Notes: generated by a model not told the origin, from the sequence alone. Shown: positions 16,319-25,228, counted from the first letter of the stretch. The stretch: DNA of 64,000 nt from Streptomyces sp. 840.1 (GCF_003751445.1 NZ_RJUU01000003.1:496001-560000), one strand, 5' to 3'. A program made the numbers and translations.

Positions 16319-16369
16319 GATCACTTCGTGCACACGGCAAATATTCATCGGATCACTTGGGCACGTCAA
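16319..16369 (-). promoter_or_regulatory. Promoter and direct-repeat operator of the fucose-type operon
   Basis: On the minus strand, -35 TTGACG (16364-16369) and -10 GAATAT (16341-16346) are 17 bp apart. AAGTGATC occurs twice in direct orientation, at 16351-16358 (in the spacer) and 16319-16326 (downstream of -10), 32 bp apart or about three helical turns. This fits cooperative repressor binding on one DNA face. The regulator is not in the window. Confidence 0.5.
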
Positions 16370-16465
16370 CACCCCGGGCGCCATCAACTACCTCGATTGC
16401 CCGGGAATCTGTCCGACCTATGGCCGCACGACCGGTCGGACGGCCGAAGCCTGGGGCCCGGCCGT

Positions 16466-17842
16466 TCAGCGGACAGGCAGCGCCGCGAGCAGCTCGGCCA
16501 CCTCTTCCTCGGCGCAGCGCCCCAGCCGCTCCAGGTCGGGCAGCGCCTTGCCGTCGGCCACCAGCCCGACCTGCACCCGGCCGCCGTACGTCGTGAGCGC
16601 GACGGCGAGCGACTGGCCCCGGGCCAGCGGCGCCATCGGGTACAGCGCGCGCAGCGGGCACCCGGCGAGCGAGAGCGCGGAGCGCGGCAGCGGCACGCTG
16701 GTGACCAGGACGTCGAAGAGCATCCTGGCCGCGTTGCCGGCGAGCGGGGCGCCGAAGCGATGGGCGAGCGAGGGCAGCTGGTCGGCGAGTACGGCGACCG
16801 CGCCGGCCCCGCGCAGCGGCCCGGCGGACTTGTTGCGGTCCATGGCCCCGCGGACCGCCCGCAGGCGCTGCCAGGGGTCGGGCTCCGAGACGGGGAGGCC
16901 GAGCAGGTAGGCGGAGAGCCGGTTCCCGGTGGCGGCGCCTCCCGGGCGGCGCCTGGAGACGGGGACCAGGGCGCGCGGGTCGGCGCCGGGCAGCGGCTCG
17001 CCGCGCTCCAGCATCCACCGGCGCAGCGCTCCGGCGACGACCGCGAGCAGCACGTCGTTGGCGGTGCCGCCCGCCGCCCGGCGGATGCGCTGCACGGCGT
17101 CGAGGTCCAGATCGGCGGTGGCCAGGCGCCTGGTGCCGCTGGAGCTGGCGCTGAGCGCAGTCGCGCCGCGCAGGTCGAGGCGGCTGGCCCGTACCAGCGA
17201 GGCGCCGACGCCGAACGCCCGGCCGAGATCCTCGATCCGGCCGAGGGCGAGACCGGCGACCTGGCGCGGGCCCGGCATCCAGGAGCGCGGCGGCACCGGC
17301 CTGACCCGGCCGGCCGGTGCACCGGCCCGGCCGGGTCCAGCGACGGAGGCGATCTCGTCGAAGATCCCGGCCCCGATGGCAACCGCCCGCATCCCGTCGG
17401 CGAGCGCGTGGTGGAGCTTGACCAGGACGGCGAAGGGGCCGTCGGCCGCGCCGCCGATCACGTACATCTCCCAGGGCGGCAGCCCTCTGCGCAGCGGCCG
17501 TTCCATCAGTTCGCCGGCGAGCCGGGTGGCCCCTGCCATGAACGCGCCCTCACCGTCCGCCGTTTCGGGCAGCTCCACCCGCTTGACGTGCCGGTGGACG
17601 TCGAAGTCCTTGTCCACCGACCAGGCCGCGCCGCCGACCGGCAGCAGTACGTCGCGTACCCGCATCCGCAGCCGGGGGATCGCGGCGGCCCGGGAGCCGA
17701 GCAGTTCCAGCAGCGCGTCAGGTCCGGGCGCACCGCCCCCGTCCGGGGAGAAGACGGCGAGCGCGCCGAGGTGCATGGGGTGGGCATCGGACTCAAGGTG
17801 CCAGAAGGCGAGATCGAGGGGTGCCAGTAGCTCAGTGCCCAA
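16466..17842 (-). CDS. Wax ester synthase/diacylglycerol acyltransferase (WS/DGAT)
   Basis: A 458-aa acyltransferase of typical length. The active-site motif HHALADG (144-150) is the canonical HHxxxDG, and the N-terminal PLDLAFWHLE and the PPWEMYVI region are family marks. It transfers acyl-CoA to diacylglycerol or fatty alcohol, making storage lipid. In S. coelicolor the characterised family member is Sco0958, and this is probably its orthologue (from memory). The start is TTG 17842 with GAGGA 4 bases upstream; no better in-frame start exists. The 187-bp upstream region is AT-rich and has three GTAAC repeats on the minus strand. Confidence 0.88.
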   Translation of the reverse strand: MGTELLAPLDLAFWHLESDAHPMHLGALAVFSPDGGGAPGPDALLELLGSRAAAIPRLRMRVRDVLLPVGGAAWSVDKDFDVHRHVKRVELPETADGEGAFMAGATRLAGELMERPLRRGLPPWEMYVIGGAADGPFAVLVKLHHALADGMRAVAIGAGIFDEIASVAGPGRAGAPAGRVRPVPPRSWMPGPRQVAGLALGRIEDLGRAFGVGASLVRASRLDLRGATALSASSSGTRRLATADLDLDAVQRIRRAAGGTANDVLLAVVAGALRRWMLERGEPLPGADPRALVPVSRRRPGGAATGNRLSAYLLGLPVSEPDPWQRLRAVRGAMDRNKSAGPLRGAGAVAVLADQLPSLAHRFGAPLAGNAARMLFDVLVTSVPLPRSALSLAGCPLRALYPMAPLARGQSLAVALTTYGGRVQVGLVADGKALPDLERLGRCAEEEVAELLAALPVR

Positions 17843-18029
17843 CGGGTCCTCATGTCATCGAAGACAAATGACTGACGGCAATCACGAGATCACAGTCAAT
17901 CCCTCTCGATCGGTTACGGTCAAGTACAGACATGTTACGTTCTGTTACTTTCCAGTAGTGTTCATAGCCCCCGCCGCTGCCCGCGCAACCGCCTCGGGGG
18001 CTTCCTCCGGGCGGCGCCGGTCCGGCGGC

Positions 18030-20096
18030 TCAGTCGCGTGGCGGAATGCTGAACTCGCACCAGACGCACTTGCCGGTGCCCCGTGACTCGACGCCCCAGG
18101 CGTCCGCCAGCTGGTCCACGAGCATCAGCCCCCGGCCCGACACACCCGATTCACCCGCGTCCCGGCGGCGCGGCAGCGCGCTGGAGCGGTCCTCGACATC
18201 GACCCGGAGCCGGCGCCCGGCCCCGGTGAGCACCCGGATGGTGACGATCGCGCCGCCGTCGGTGTGCATCAGCGCGTTGGTGGTCAGTTCGTCGGCGGCC
18301 AGCTCGACCTCGTCGGCCCGGTCCTTCGCGCCCCAGGCCCGCACCGCCGCACGGATCATGTGGCGGGCCGAGCTCAGCGCCTCGGGGTCGTTCTGTGCCA
18401 CGTGCTGCTGGAGCCGGCCGCCGGGCTGCGGTGCGTGGGCGGCCCGGCGCCGCAGCAGCAGCACCGCGACGTCGTCCTCGCCGCCGCGCTCGTCGACCCA
18501 CTCGCAGAGCCGGTCGGCCAGTGGCTGGAGGTCCTGCGGGCCGGTCCTGACCGTGTCGGCCAGCAGCTGCATCCCCTCGTCCAGGTCGGCCCCGGGCAGT
18601 TCCACCAGCCCGTCGGTGAACAGCACCATGGTCTGGCCGGGATCCAGCTCGACCGTGCTGACCGGGTACTCCAGCCGCCCGAACTCGGCGGAGAGCCCCA
18701 GCGGCAGCCCGCCGTCGACGGGCACCTTGCGGCAGGTGCCGTCCGGCTCCCGGACCAGCGGGTCCACATGACCGGCCCGGACCAGCTGCACGACCCCGGT
18801 GGTCAGGTCGGCCTCGGCGTAGGTGCAGGTCGCGAAGCGGTCGGTGTCCAGCTCGTGCAGGAACACGGAGGCCCGCGCCATCACCGTCGCCGGGCTGTGG
18901 CCCTCGGCCGCGTAGGCGCGCAGCACGATGCGCAGCTGACCCATGACGGCCGCGGCGTGGGTGTCGTGCCCCTGTACGTCACCGATGACGGCGCCGACCC
19001 GGCCGCCGGGCAGCGGGATGACGTCGTACCAGTCGCCGCCGATGTCCCGGCCGAGGCGGGCCGAGCGGTAGCGGACGGCGATCTGCGCCCCGGGCACCTC
19101 GGGGATCCGCCGCGGCAGCATGGCCTGCTGCAGCCCCTCGGCGAGGTCGTGCTCCTGCTCGTAGAGCATGGCGCGCTGGAGGCTCTGGGCGATGGAGCTG
19201 CCGAGGGCGACCAGCAGATTGCGTTCGTCGCCGGTGAAGCCGTCCTTGTCGCTGTAGAGCAGCCCGAGCGCGCCGATCGGGCGCGCCTGGGCGATCAGCG
19301 GCAGATAGGCCGCCGAGGTGATGCCGAGATGGCTGATGTAGGGCCACAGGATGGGATACGAGGCGGCGAAGTCCTCCGCGGACTCGATGAAGCGGGGGGT
19401 GAGCGTGCGCACCACCTCGCTCATCGGGTAGGGCTCGTCCGTCCGGGTGTAGCGGGTGCCCGGCACGAAGGAGCCCTCCGGCCCGTCCGCCACCAGATGG
19501 ATGCGCCCGGCCTCGATCAGACCCATGACCAGGCTCGTCGCCCCCAGGTGGGCGAGCCCCTGGGAGTTCTTGAGCACGTCGGTGACGTCCCGGACGGTAC
19601 GGGCGTGCGCCAGCGCGGCCGTGGTGCCCTCCACCAGGCTGGTCCGGCGCCTGCGCTCCTGGTCCAGCTCGCGGCGGGCGGTGGAGTCGGCCAGCTCCTG
19701 GGTGGCGTCCCGGACGATGCCGATGATCCGGCGCGGGCGCCCGGTCGCGTCGCGCCGGACGAAGCCCTGGGTGTGGGTCCAGCGCAGGCTCCCGTCGCGG
19801 CGCAGGCTGCGGAAGTACGCCCCGTAGTTGCTGCGCCCGCTCTTGAGCGCCTGCGCTACCAGCGCGTCCAGCCGCACCCCCTCGTCCGGGGGCACGCGCA
19901 CGGCGAGCGACTCCGGCCGGTCGTCGTATTCGTCGGCCCGCAGGTCGAACACGTCTAGGGCGGGCTGATCCATGTGCATGAGGCCGCTGTCGAGGTCCCA
20001 GTCGAAGCTGCCCATACGGTTCAGGGCGAGACTGAGGTCCGGGTGGGCGGGCCAGTCGTCCGGGAGTGACAGGGCACCCGCTACCCGATCATCCAT
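18030..20096 (-). CDS. PAS-GAF-PP2C-HATPase serine phosphatase/anti-sigma kinase
   Basis: A 688-aa, four-module regulator. A PAS/PAC domain (about 25-135, ending at IIGIVRDATQE), a GAF domain (about 165-320), a SpoIIE/RsbU PP2C domain (about 345-555, with GRDIGGDWYD and VIGDVQGHD) and a C-terminal RsbW-like HATPase (about 575-685, with ELAADELTTNALMHTDGG and GRGLMLVDQLADAWG) are visible. The protein can thus both dephosphorylate STAS antagonists and bind or phosphorylate partners, which is typical of Streptomyces partner-switching proteins. ATG 20096 starts just before the PAS domain. No sigma factor gene adjoins it, so its target is unknown. Confidence 0.88.
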   Translation of the reverse strand: MDDRVAGALSLPDDWPAHPDLSLALNRMGSFDWDLDSGLMHMDQPALDVFDLRADEYDDRPESLAVRVPPDEGVRLDALVAQALKSGRSNYGAYFRSLRRDGSLRWTHTQGFVRRDATGRPRRIIGIVRDATQELADSTARRELDQERRRRTSLVEGTTAALAHARTVRDVTDVLKNSQGLAHLGATSLVMGLIEAGRIHLVADGPEGSFVPGTRYTRTDEPYPMSEVVRTLTPRFIESAEDFAASYPILWPYISHLGITSAAYLPLIAQARPIGALGLLYSDKDGFTGDERNLLVALGSSIAQSLQRAMLYEQEHDLAEGLQQAMLPRRIPEVPGAQIAVRYRSARLGRDIGGDWYDVIPLPGGRVGAVIGDVQGHDTHAAAVMGQLRIVLRAYAAEGHSPATVMARASVFLHELDTDRFATCTYAEADLTTGVVQLVRAGHVDPLVREPDGTCRKVPVDGGLPLGLSAEFGRLEYPVSTVELDPGQTMVLFTDGLVELPGADLDEGMQLLADTVRTGPQDLQPLADRLCEWVDERGGEDDVAVLLLRRRAAHAPQPGGRLQQHVAQNDPEALSSARHMIRAAVRAWGAKDRADEVELAADELTTNALMHTDGGAIVTIRVLTGAGRRLRVDVEDRSSALPRRRDAGESGVSGRGLMLVDQLADAWGVESRGTGKCVWCEFSIPPRD

Positions 20097-20307
20097 GTGG
20101 GCAACTCTGCCACCATTTGTCCGATTCTTCGACTGAGCTGTCCACCAGCTGAACGTGCGATGGGACACATTCCGCAGACCGCCCCGCGGGCCCGTATCCC
20201 AAGGAATCGGCCCGGGGAGCCCCGGGCCGGAGTACCGGATACCCCCGCAGAACGCCGACCCGCCCCGAAACCGGACCCGGGCAGCGGCTAACGTGTGCGC
20301 AGGGGCG

Positions 20308-20330
20308 AACTAAGCCAAGCCTTACCAAGA
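20308..20330. promoter_or_regulatory. Possible iron-box-like site upstream of the ferredoxin reductase gene
   Basis: The minus strand reads GGTAAGGCTTGGCTTAG (20310-20326). By eye it matches about 12 of 16 positions of the DmdR/IdeR iron-box core. It lies about 20 bp after a -10-like TAACGT (20289-20294) and 60 bp before the gene. Iron-dependent repression is possible but untested. Confidence 0.3.
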
Positions 20331-20384
20331 CGCGCCCCATCCGTGTTCGCCCGTCCTTCCGCCCGTTCTAAGGAACAGCCCTCC

Positions 20385-21752
20385 ATGACACGCCCCGTCC
20401 GCGTTGCCATCGTCGGAGCCGGCCCCGCCGGAATCTACGCAGCGGACGCGCTGCTCAAATCCGAGGTCGCCGCCGACCCGGGCGTGTCCATCGACCTGTT
20501 CGAGCGGATGCCCGCCCCCTTCGGCCTGATCCGCTACGGCGTGGCACCGGACCATCCCCGGATCAAGGGCATCGTCCAGGCGCTGCACCAGGTCCTGGAC
20601 AAGCCGCAGCTGCGGCTCTTCGGCAACGTCGACTACCCGAACGACATCGGCCTGGACGAGCTGCGGTCCTTCTACGACGCCGTGATCTTCTCCACCGGCG
20701 CCGACGCGGACCGCGCCCTGGACATACCCGGCAGCGAGCTGGACGGCTCGCACGGGGCCGCCGACTTCGTCTCCTGGTACGACGGCCACCCGGACGTCGC
20801 GCGCACCTGGCCGCTGGAGGCCGAGAAGGTCGCGGTCCTCGGCGTCGGCAACGTGGCCCTGGACGTGGCCCGGATGCTCGCCAAGACCGGTGACGAGCTG
20901 CTGCCGACGGAGATCCCCGCCAACGTGTACGAGGGCCTCAAGGCCAACAAGGCGCTGGAGGTGCACGTCTTCGGGCGGCGCGGCCCGGCCCAGGCCAAGT
21001 TCAGCCCGATGGAGCTGCGCGAGCTGGACCACTCGCCCAACATCGAGGTCATCGTCAACCCCGAGGACATCGACTACGACCAGGGCTCGATCGAGACCCG
21101 GCGCGGCAACAAGCAGGCCAACATGGTCGCCTCCACGCTGGAGAACTGGGCGATCCGCGATGCCGGCGACCGTCCGCACAAGCTGTTCCTGCACTTCTTC
21201 GAGTCCCCGGTCGAGATCCTCGGCGAGGACGGCAGGGTCGTCGGGCTGCGCACCGAGCGCACCGAACTGGACGGCACCGGCAACGTGCGCGGCACCGGCC
21301 GCTTCAACGACTGGGACGTGCAGAGCGTCTACCGCGCGGTCGGCTACTACTCGCAGGAGCTGCCCAAGCTCCCCTTCGACGTCGCCTCCGGCACCGTCCC
21401 GCACGCCGCCGGACGGGTCCTGGCCGGTGACGAGCCGATGGACTCGGTGTATGTCACCGGCTGGATCAAGCGCGGCCCGATCGGCCTGATCGGCCACACC
21501 AAGGGCGACGCGAACGAGACCGTCGCCTGCCTGCTGGAGGACCACACCACCGGCCGGCTGCCCGCCCCGGCGCAGCCCGAGCCGGAGGCCGTCACCGAGT
21601 TCCTGCGGGCGCGCGGGGTGCGCTACACCACCCGTGAGGGCTGGTACCGGCTGGATGCCCACGAGCGCGCCCTCGGCGCCGAGCAGGACCGCGAGCGGGT
21701 CAAGGTCGTGGAGCGCGAGGCCATGCTCGACGCCTCGGAGCCCGGCAACTGA
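20385..21752 (+). CDS. fprA: Ferredoxin-NADP+ reductase, FprA/adrenodoxin-reductase type
   Basis: A 455-aa flavoenzyme. The FAD-binding motif is at the N-terminus (VAIVGAGPAGIYAADALL), the NADP motif in VAVLGVGNVALDVARML, and the C-terminal flavin contact in YVTGWIKRGPIGLIGHTKGDA. The typical VFGRRGPAQAKFSPMELREL segment is also present. It passes electrons from NADPH to ferredoxins serving P450s or other redox enzymes. ATG 20385 has AAGGA upstream and sits directly at the FAD motif. No ferredoxin or P450 gene is adjacent. A possible iron-box lies in the leader. Confidence 0.9.
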   Translation: MTRPVRVAIVGAGPAGIYAADALLKSEVAADPGVSIDLFERMPAPFGLIRYGVAPDHPRIKGIVQALHQVLDKPQLRLFGNVDYPNDIGLDELRSFYDAVIFSTGADADRALDIPGSELDGSHGAADFVSWYDGHPDVARTWPLEAEKVAVLGVGNVALDVARMLAKTGDELLPTEIPANVYEGLKANKALEVHVFGRRGPAQAKFSPMELRELDHSPNIEVIVNPEDIDYDQGSIETRRGNKQANMVASTLENWAIRDAGDRPHKLFLHFFESPVEILGEDGRVVGLRTERTELDGTGNVRGTGRFNDWDVQSVYRAVGYYSQELPKLPFDVASGTVPHAAGRVLAGDEPMDSVYVTGWIKRGPIGLIGHTKGDANETVACLLEDHTTGRLPAPAQPEPEAVTEFLRARGVRYTTREGWYRLDAHERALGAEQDRERVKVVEREAMLDASEPGN

Positions 21753-21764
21753 CATCACGCCCGT

Positions 21765-21804
21765 CGGCCCCGGAAGGCCTCCGCTCGGAGGCCTTCCGGG
21801 GCCG
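21765..21804. terminator. Bidirectional terminator between fprA and chitinase genes
   Basis: A perfect 19-bp stem (21765-21783 with 21786-21804) with a 2-base gap forms a very stable hairpin between two convergent genes. Confidence 0.85.
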
Positions 21805-21822
21805 GCGTCCGTCGCGGGGCGG

Positions 21823-22875
21823 TCAGCGCCCCTGCAGCGCCCTGACGTTGTCGCCGAAGGTCCAGTTCTTGGAACCGTCCCAGTTCAGCGACCAGTCCAT
21901 CAGGCCCTTCAGGCCGCCGCCGTAGTGGTTCCAGGCCTGGGACACCGGACCCGGCGCCATGTAGCCGCCGCCCGCGCCCGGCTGGGCGGGCAGCCCCGGG
22001 ACCTGCTTGTCGTAGGGCACCCTGACGGTGGTGCCCTGGATGACCAGCCCCTTGTCGAGACAGTCCGTCTGCGCGGTGAAGCCCTGGACGGTGCCCGCCT
22101 CGTACGAGTCGCCGGAGCAGCCGTACATACTGCCGTTGTAGTACTGCATGTTCAGCCACCAGAGCCGGCCGTTGTCCGCGTACTTCTTCACGATGGGCAG
22201 GTACGCGCCCCAGATCGAGCCGTACGTGACGCTGCCGCCGGTGACGTAGGCCGTCTCCGGGGCCATCGTCAGGCCGAAGTTGGAGGGCATCCGGGCCAGT
22301 ACGCCGTCGATGATGCGGATCAGGTTGGCCTGCGAGGCGGACAGCTGCTTGATGTTGCCGCTGCCGCTCAGACCGGTCTCGATGTCGATGTCGATGCCGT
22401 CGAAGTTGTACTTCTTGAGGATCGGCACCACCGTCTCGACGAAGCGGTCGGCCACCGCGCTGGAGCTGAGGTCGATCCCGGCCGTCGCGCCGCCGATGGA
22501 CATCAGGGTGGTGAGTCCGGACGCCTTCGCCTGGCACATCTCGGCCGGGGTCGGGACCTTGACGGTCGAGTCCATCCCGTCCTCCCACAGGACGGTGCCG
22601 TCGGAGCGGATCACCGGGAAGGCCGCGTTGATCACGTTGTAGCCGTGCTGCGTGATGCGGCTGTCGGTGACGGGGATCCAGCCCAGTGGCGGGTGCACAC
22701 CGTTGGACGCGCCGTCCCAGTTCTCCCAGTACCCCTGGAGCACCTTGCCCGCGGGCTTGGACTTGACGGCGCAGGTGTCGTCCTGCGCGGAGCTCGGTGT
22801 CGCCGCGACCAGCATCTGTACGACGCATGCCGCCGCGATGCCGACGCCCAGCAGACGTGATGTCCGACCGAACAT
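21823..22875 (-). CDS. Secreted GH18 chitinase
   Basis: A 350-aa secreted glycosidase. The signal peptide (1-30) is followed by a lone GH18 barrel with no carbohydrate-binding module. The catalytic DxxDxDxE motif is intact: Asp159, Asp162, Asp164 and Glu166 (FDGIDIDIE). TLMSIGGAT is the second conserved strand, and the C-terminal GLMDWSLNWD is usual for bacterial chitinases. It would cleave chitin to chito-oligosaccharides outside the cell. ATG 22875 is preceded by AAGGGAACCGGAA. The promoter carries two DasR/chitinase-type boxes. Confidence 0.9.
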   Translation of the reverse strand: MFGRTSRLLGVGIAAACVVQMLVAATPSSAQDDTCAVKSKPAGKVLQGYWENWDGASNGVHPPLGWIPVTDSRITQHGYNVINAAFPVIRSDGTVLWEDGMDSTVKVPTPAEMCQAKASGLTTLMSIGGATAGIDLSSSAVADRFVETVVPILKKYNFDGIDIDIETGLSGSGNIKQLSASQANLIRIIDGVLARMPSNFGLTMAPETAYVTGGSVTYGSIWGAYLPIVKKYADNGRLWWLNMQYYNGSMYGCSGDSYEAGTVQGFTAQTDCLDKGLVIQGTTVRVPYDKQVPGLPAQPGAGGGYMAPGPVSQAWNHYGGGLKGLMDWSLNWDGSKNWTFGDNVRALQGR

Positions 22876-22973
22876 TTCCGGTTCCCTTCGTGGGGTGGAG
22901 ACCAGAGAAGCCGAAAGTGCCATGATCCTGACAAGTCAGAGGTCCTGACACCCCGGCCGCCACAACGCGGCAC

Positions 22974-23015
22974 ACGCTAAAGTGGTCCAGACCTTCCGTC
23001 AATAGGTCTGGACCA
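22974..23015 (-). promoter_or_regulatory. Chitinase promoter with two DasR-like boxes
   Basis: On the minus strand, -35 TTGACG (22997-23002) and -10 TAGCGT (22974-22979) are separated by exactly 17 bp. The 12-mer TGGTCCAGACCT lies at 23004-23015 upstream of -35, and its inverse lies at 22983-22994 in the spacer. This 12-mer matches the Streptomyces chitinase promoter repeat and dre consensus, so repression by DasR and induction by N-acetylglucosamine derivatives is expected. Confidence 0.8.
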
Positions 23016-23035
23016 TATGCGCGACCGCGCCGGAC

Positions 23036-24181
23036 TCACCCCGCGACGGGCTCCGCGACATCACCGGCGCCGTCCGGCCACGGCAGCTGGATCGCCGTCT
23101 GCGGCTCCTGCGTCATCGACGGCACCGGCTCCCCGGGCGGGTCGTCCGGCTCCGCAGGGGTACCGGTCGGCTCGTCGGGCAGCGGGGCCGGAGGCTCGGT
23201 GGCATCGCCGGAGGGCGGGTCGCCCGGACAGCGCGGCGCCGCCAGGCCGTCCTGGGGGACCAGCGAGGGGCTCGCGGTCACGGCGGCCTCCTCGCCGGGC
23301 GGGGTCGGGACACCCGGCGTGGGGCAGTCCGTCGGCTCCCCCGGCGGCACCCTGGGCAGCGGCCCGGTGATGTCGGCGTCCGGACCGTACGGCGGCGGCA
23401 CCTCGGGCGTGCGGTCATGGGCGCCCTCGTCCCCGGTGCGCCGCTCGATCCAGGCGTCGTGCACGACGTCCACGATCACCAGACCCGAGAGCTCCCGCCC
23501 GGCCGGCCCGACGGCGACGATGCGCGCCGGGTCGTAGCCGGTCCACTCCCCCGCCCGGCCGCCCGGCGCACGGGCGCGGTCCGGCGCGGTCAGCGGGTTC
23601 CCGCAGGCACACCTCACCCTCGGCAGCCCGTAGCCGTCGGCCAGCACGGCGGTGCCGGCCTGGAGCACGGTCTGGAACGTGGTCTCGGCACCCCCGCCGA
23701 AGCCGTGGCCGGCGACCCGGGTGTCGGCGCGCAGCAGGACCGGGGTCAACCCGCGCAGGAAGCCGGCGATCCCGGCCGGAGTGATGCCCGCCGCGTGCGC
23801 GAAGGCCGCGCCCCTGGCCCGGTCGGCGGCGAGCAGGCGTATCTGCTTCCCGACATCGCAGGAGGCCACGGACCGGACGGCGCCGTAGAGCCCGGGGGTG
23901 TCGCCGGTCAGCTCGTGGACAGCGCCGCCGCCGGAGCCCGGGGACCGCGACGGAGCGGCATCCGAAGGCGTCGGCGCCGCGCCGGACTTCCGGGCCGTCG
24001 ACGCGGTGAACGGGTCGGGACCCCGCGCCTGGGCCGGCTGCAGCAGCACCGCCTGAACGTCGGCGGTCCCCTTGGTGCCGTTGCTGCTGCCGTGGGTGCC
24101 CTGCGCACAGCCCGCGGCGAGGAGGATCCCGGCGGACAGCGTGGCGCCCGCGGTGCGGCGCAGGCGTATGGGTGAGCGCAC
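23036..24181 (-). CDS. Lipoprotein, DUF6777-like
   Basis: A 381-aa lipoprotein. GTG 24181 has AGGAGG 7 bases upstream. A short signal with lipobox LLAAGC puts the acylated Cys near residue 23. The mature part has the stretch AVLLQPAQARGPDPFTASTA, a Cys-containing core (residues about 90-250), and a long Pro/Glu/Asp-rich C-terminal tail (about 255-381). The family name is from memory and should be checked; function is unknown. It is divergent from the YndJ gene and shares its promoter region. Confidence 0.65.
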   Translation of the reverse strand: MRSPIRLRRTAGATLSAGILLAAGCAQGTHGSSNGTKGTADVQAVLLQPAQARGPDPFTASTARKSGAAPTPSDAAPSRSPGSGGGAVHELTGDTPGLYGAVRSVASCDVGKQIRLLAADRARGAAFAHAAGITPAGIAGFLRGLTPVLLRADTRVAGHGFGGGAETTFQTVLQAGTAVLADGYGLPRVRCACGNPLTAPDRARAPGGRAGEWTGYDPARIVAVGPAGRELSGLVIVDVVHDAWIERRTGDEGAHDRTPEVPPPYGPDADITGPLPRVPPGEPTDCPTPGVPTPPGEEAAVTASPSLVPQDGLAAPRCPGDPPSGDATEPPAPLPDEPTGTPAEPDDPPGEPVPSMTQEPQTAIQLPWPDGAGDVAEPVAG

Positions 24182-24305
24182 GAAGAGGCCTCCTGCCGGT
24201 TCACCGGTCCCGAGTGGTCCCCTCATGTCTGCCGCAGTTGCCCCTGCCCCGCAAGCCGGAGGCGCACGGCGGGCGCACCTGCGGGGCAGAGCCGGAACCC
24301 TCTCC

Positions 24306-24364
24306 TTGAACACGTTCAAGAAAGCCTCTAGAGTCGGCGGTGACAGAAGTTGAACATGTTCAAC
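24306..24364 (+). promoter_or_regulatory. Promoter with twin TTGAAC-N3-GTTCAA operators
   Basis: Two near-identical 15-mers, TTGAACACGTTCAAG (24306-24320) and TTGAACATGTTCAAC (24350-24364), are palindromic and 44 bp apart. The first supplies a -35 (TTGAAC 24306-24311) with a -10 TAGAGT (24329-24334) exactly 17 bp away. The second lies between the start point and the ribosome site. The layout fits a TetR-type repressor; both sites also fit the published KstR pattern TNNAACNNGTTNNA. No such regulator gene is nearby. Confidence 0.7.
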
Positions 24365-24376
24365 AGGGGGTGGGTC

Positions 24377-25228
24377 ATGTCTGTTCTGGTCGGCCTGATC
24401 GTGATGCTCGGCATGCTGGTGATCGTCCCGGCCGGGCTGCGGCTGGCGGACGTACCGGAGCTCGACCGGATCCGCCGGCTGTGGCCGGCCTTCGCCGTGC
24501 CAGGAGCGGTCTCCCTCTGCCTGCCGCGCGGCCCGGCTGCCACTGCCCTCGCCCTCGCCTACGCGCTCGGAGCCGTGCTCCTCGCACTGCACGCCCTGCC
24601 CCGGCTCGTCGGCCGCCGCGCACCGCTTCGCTCCCCGCGCACCGCGCCGGCCGAGATCGCGCTGCTCACCGCCCTGGGAACACCCGCGATCGCCGCCATC
24701 GCGCTGGTCGCGGAGCGCTCCGGCAGTGCGCTGTTCGGATTCGGCCCCGGCATCCTGGCGCTGACCGTGCCGCACTTCCACTTCGCCGGGTTCGCCGCCG
24801 CACTGGTCTCCGGACTGCTCTGCCGGCTCGTCGACAGCCCGGCGGGCCGGTTCGCGGCGCTGAGCGTGCCGCTGGGCACCCTGCTCGTCCTGATCGGCTA
24901 CTTCGTCGGCGAGTGGGCCGAACTCGCCGGCGCGGTGGTGCTGACGGCCGGCATGTGGACCGTCGCCCTGCTGACCTGGCGGCGGGTCCGTACGGGCCGC
25001 GACCGGGCCACCCGGCTGCTGCTCGGCGCCTCGGCCGGCGTGCTCGCGGTGACCATGGCGCTGGCGCTCAGCTGGGCACTGGGCGAGGCCACCGGACTGC
25101 CCCACCCCACCCTGACCTGGATGGCCGCCACCCACGGCGTGGGCAACGCGCTGGGCTTCGCGCTCTGCTCGGTGCTCGCCTGGAAGCGGCTCCGCGACCG
25201 CACCGATCACGAAGGACGCACCGCATGA
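24377..25228 (+). CDS. YndJ-family membrane protein
   Basis: A 283-aa polytopic protein with about eight hydrophobic helices. Two motifs recall the YndJ family: VPHFHFAGFAAALVSGLL and THGVGNALGFALCSVLAW, with His residues inside membrane segments. Function is unknown. ATG 24377 follows a GGGGG run by 6 bases. The frame also opens at TTG 24350, but that start lies within the second operator. The stop overlaps the DUF1990 start by four bases (ATGA), and the YndJ-DUF1990 pairing suggests a joint role at the membrane. Confidence 0.75.
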   Translation: MSVLVGLIVMLGMLVIVPAGLRLADVPELDRIRRLWPAFAVPGAVSLCLPRGPAATALALAYALGAVLLALHALPRLVGRRAPLRSPRTAPAEIALLTALGTPAIAAIALVAERSGSALFGFGPGILALTVPHFHFAGFAAALVSGLLCRLVDSPAGRFAALSVPLGTLLVLIGYFVGEWAELAGAVVLTAGMWTVALLTWRRVRTGRDRATRLLLGASAGVLAVTMALALSWALGEATGLPHPTLTWMAATHGVGNALGFALCSVLAWKRLRDRTDHEGRTA

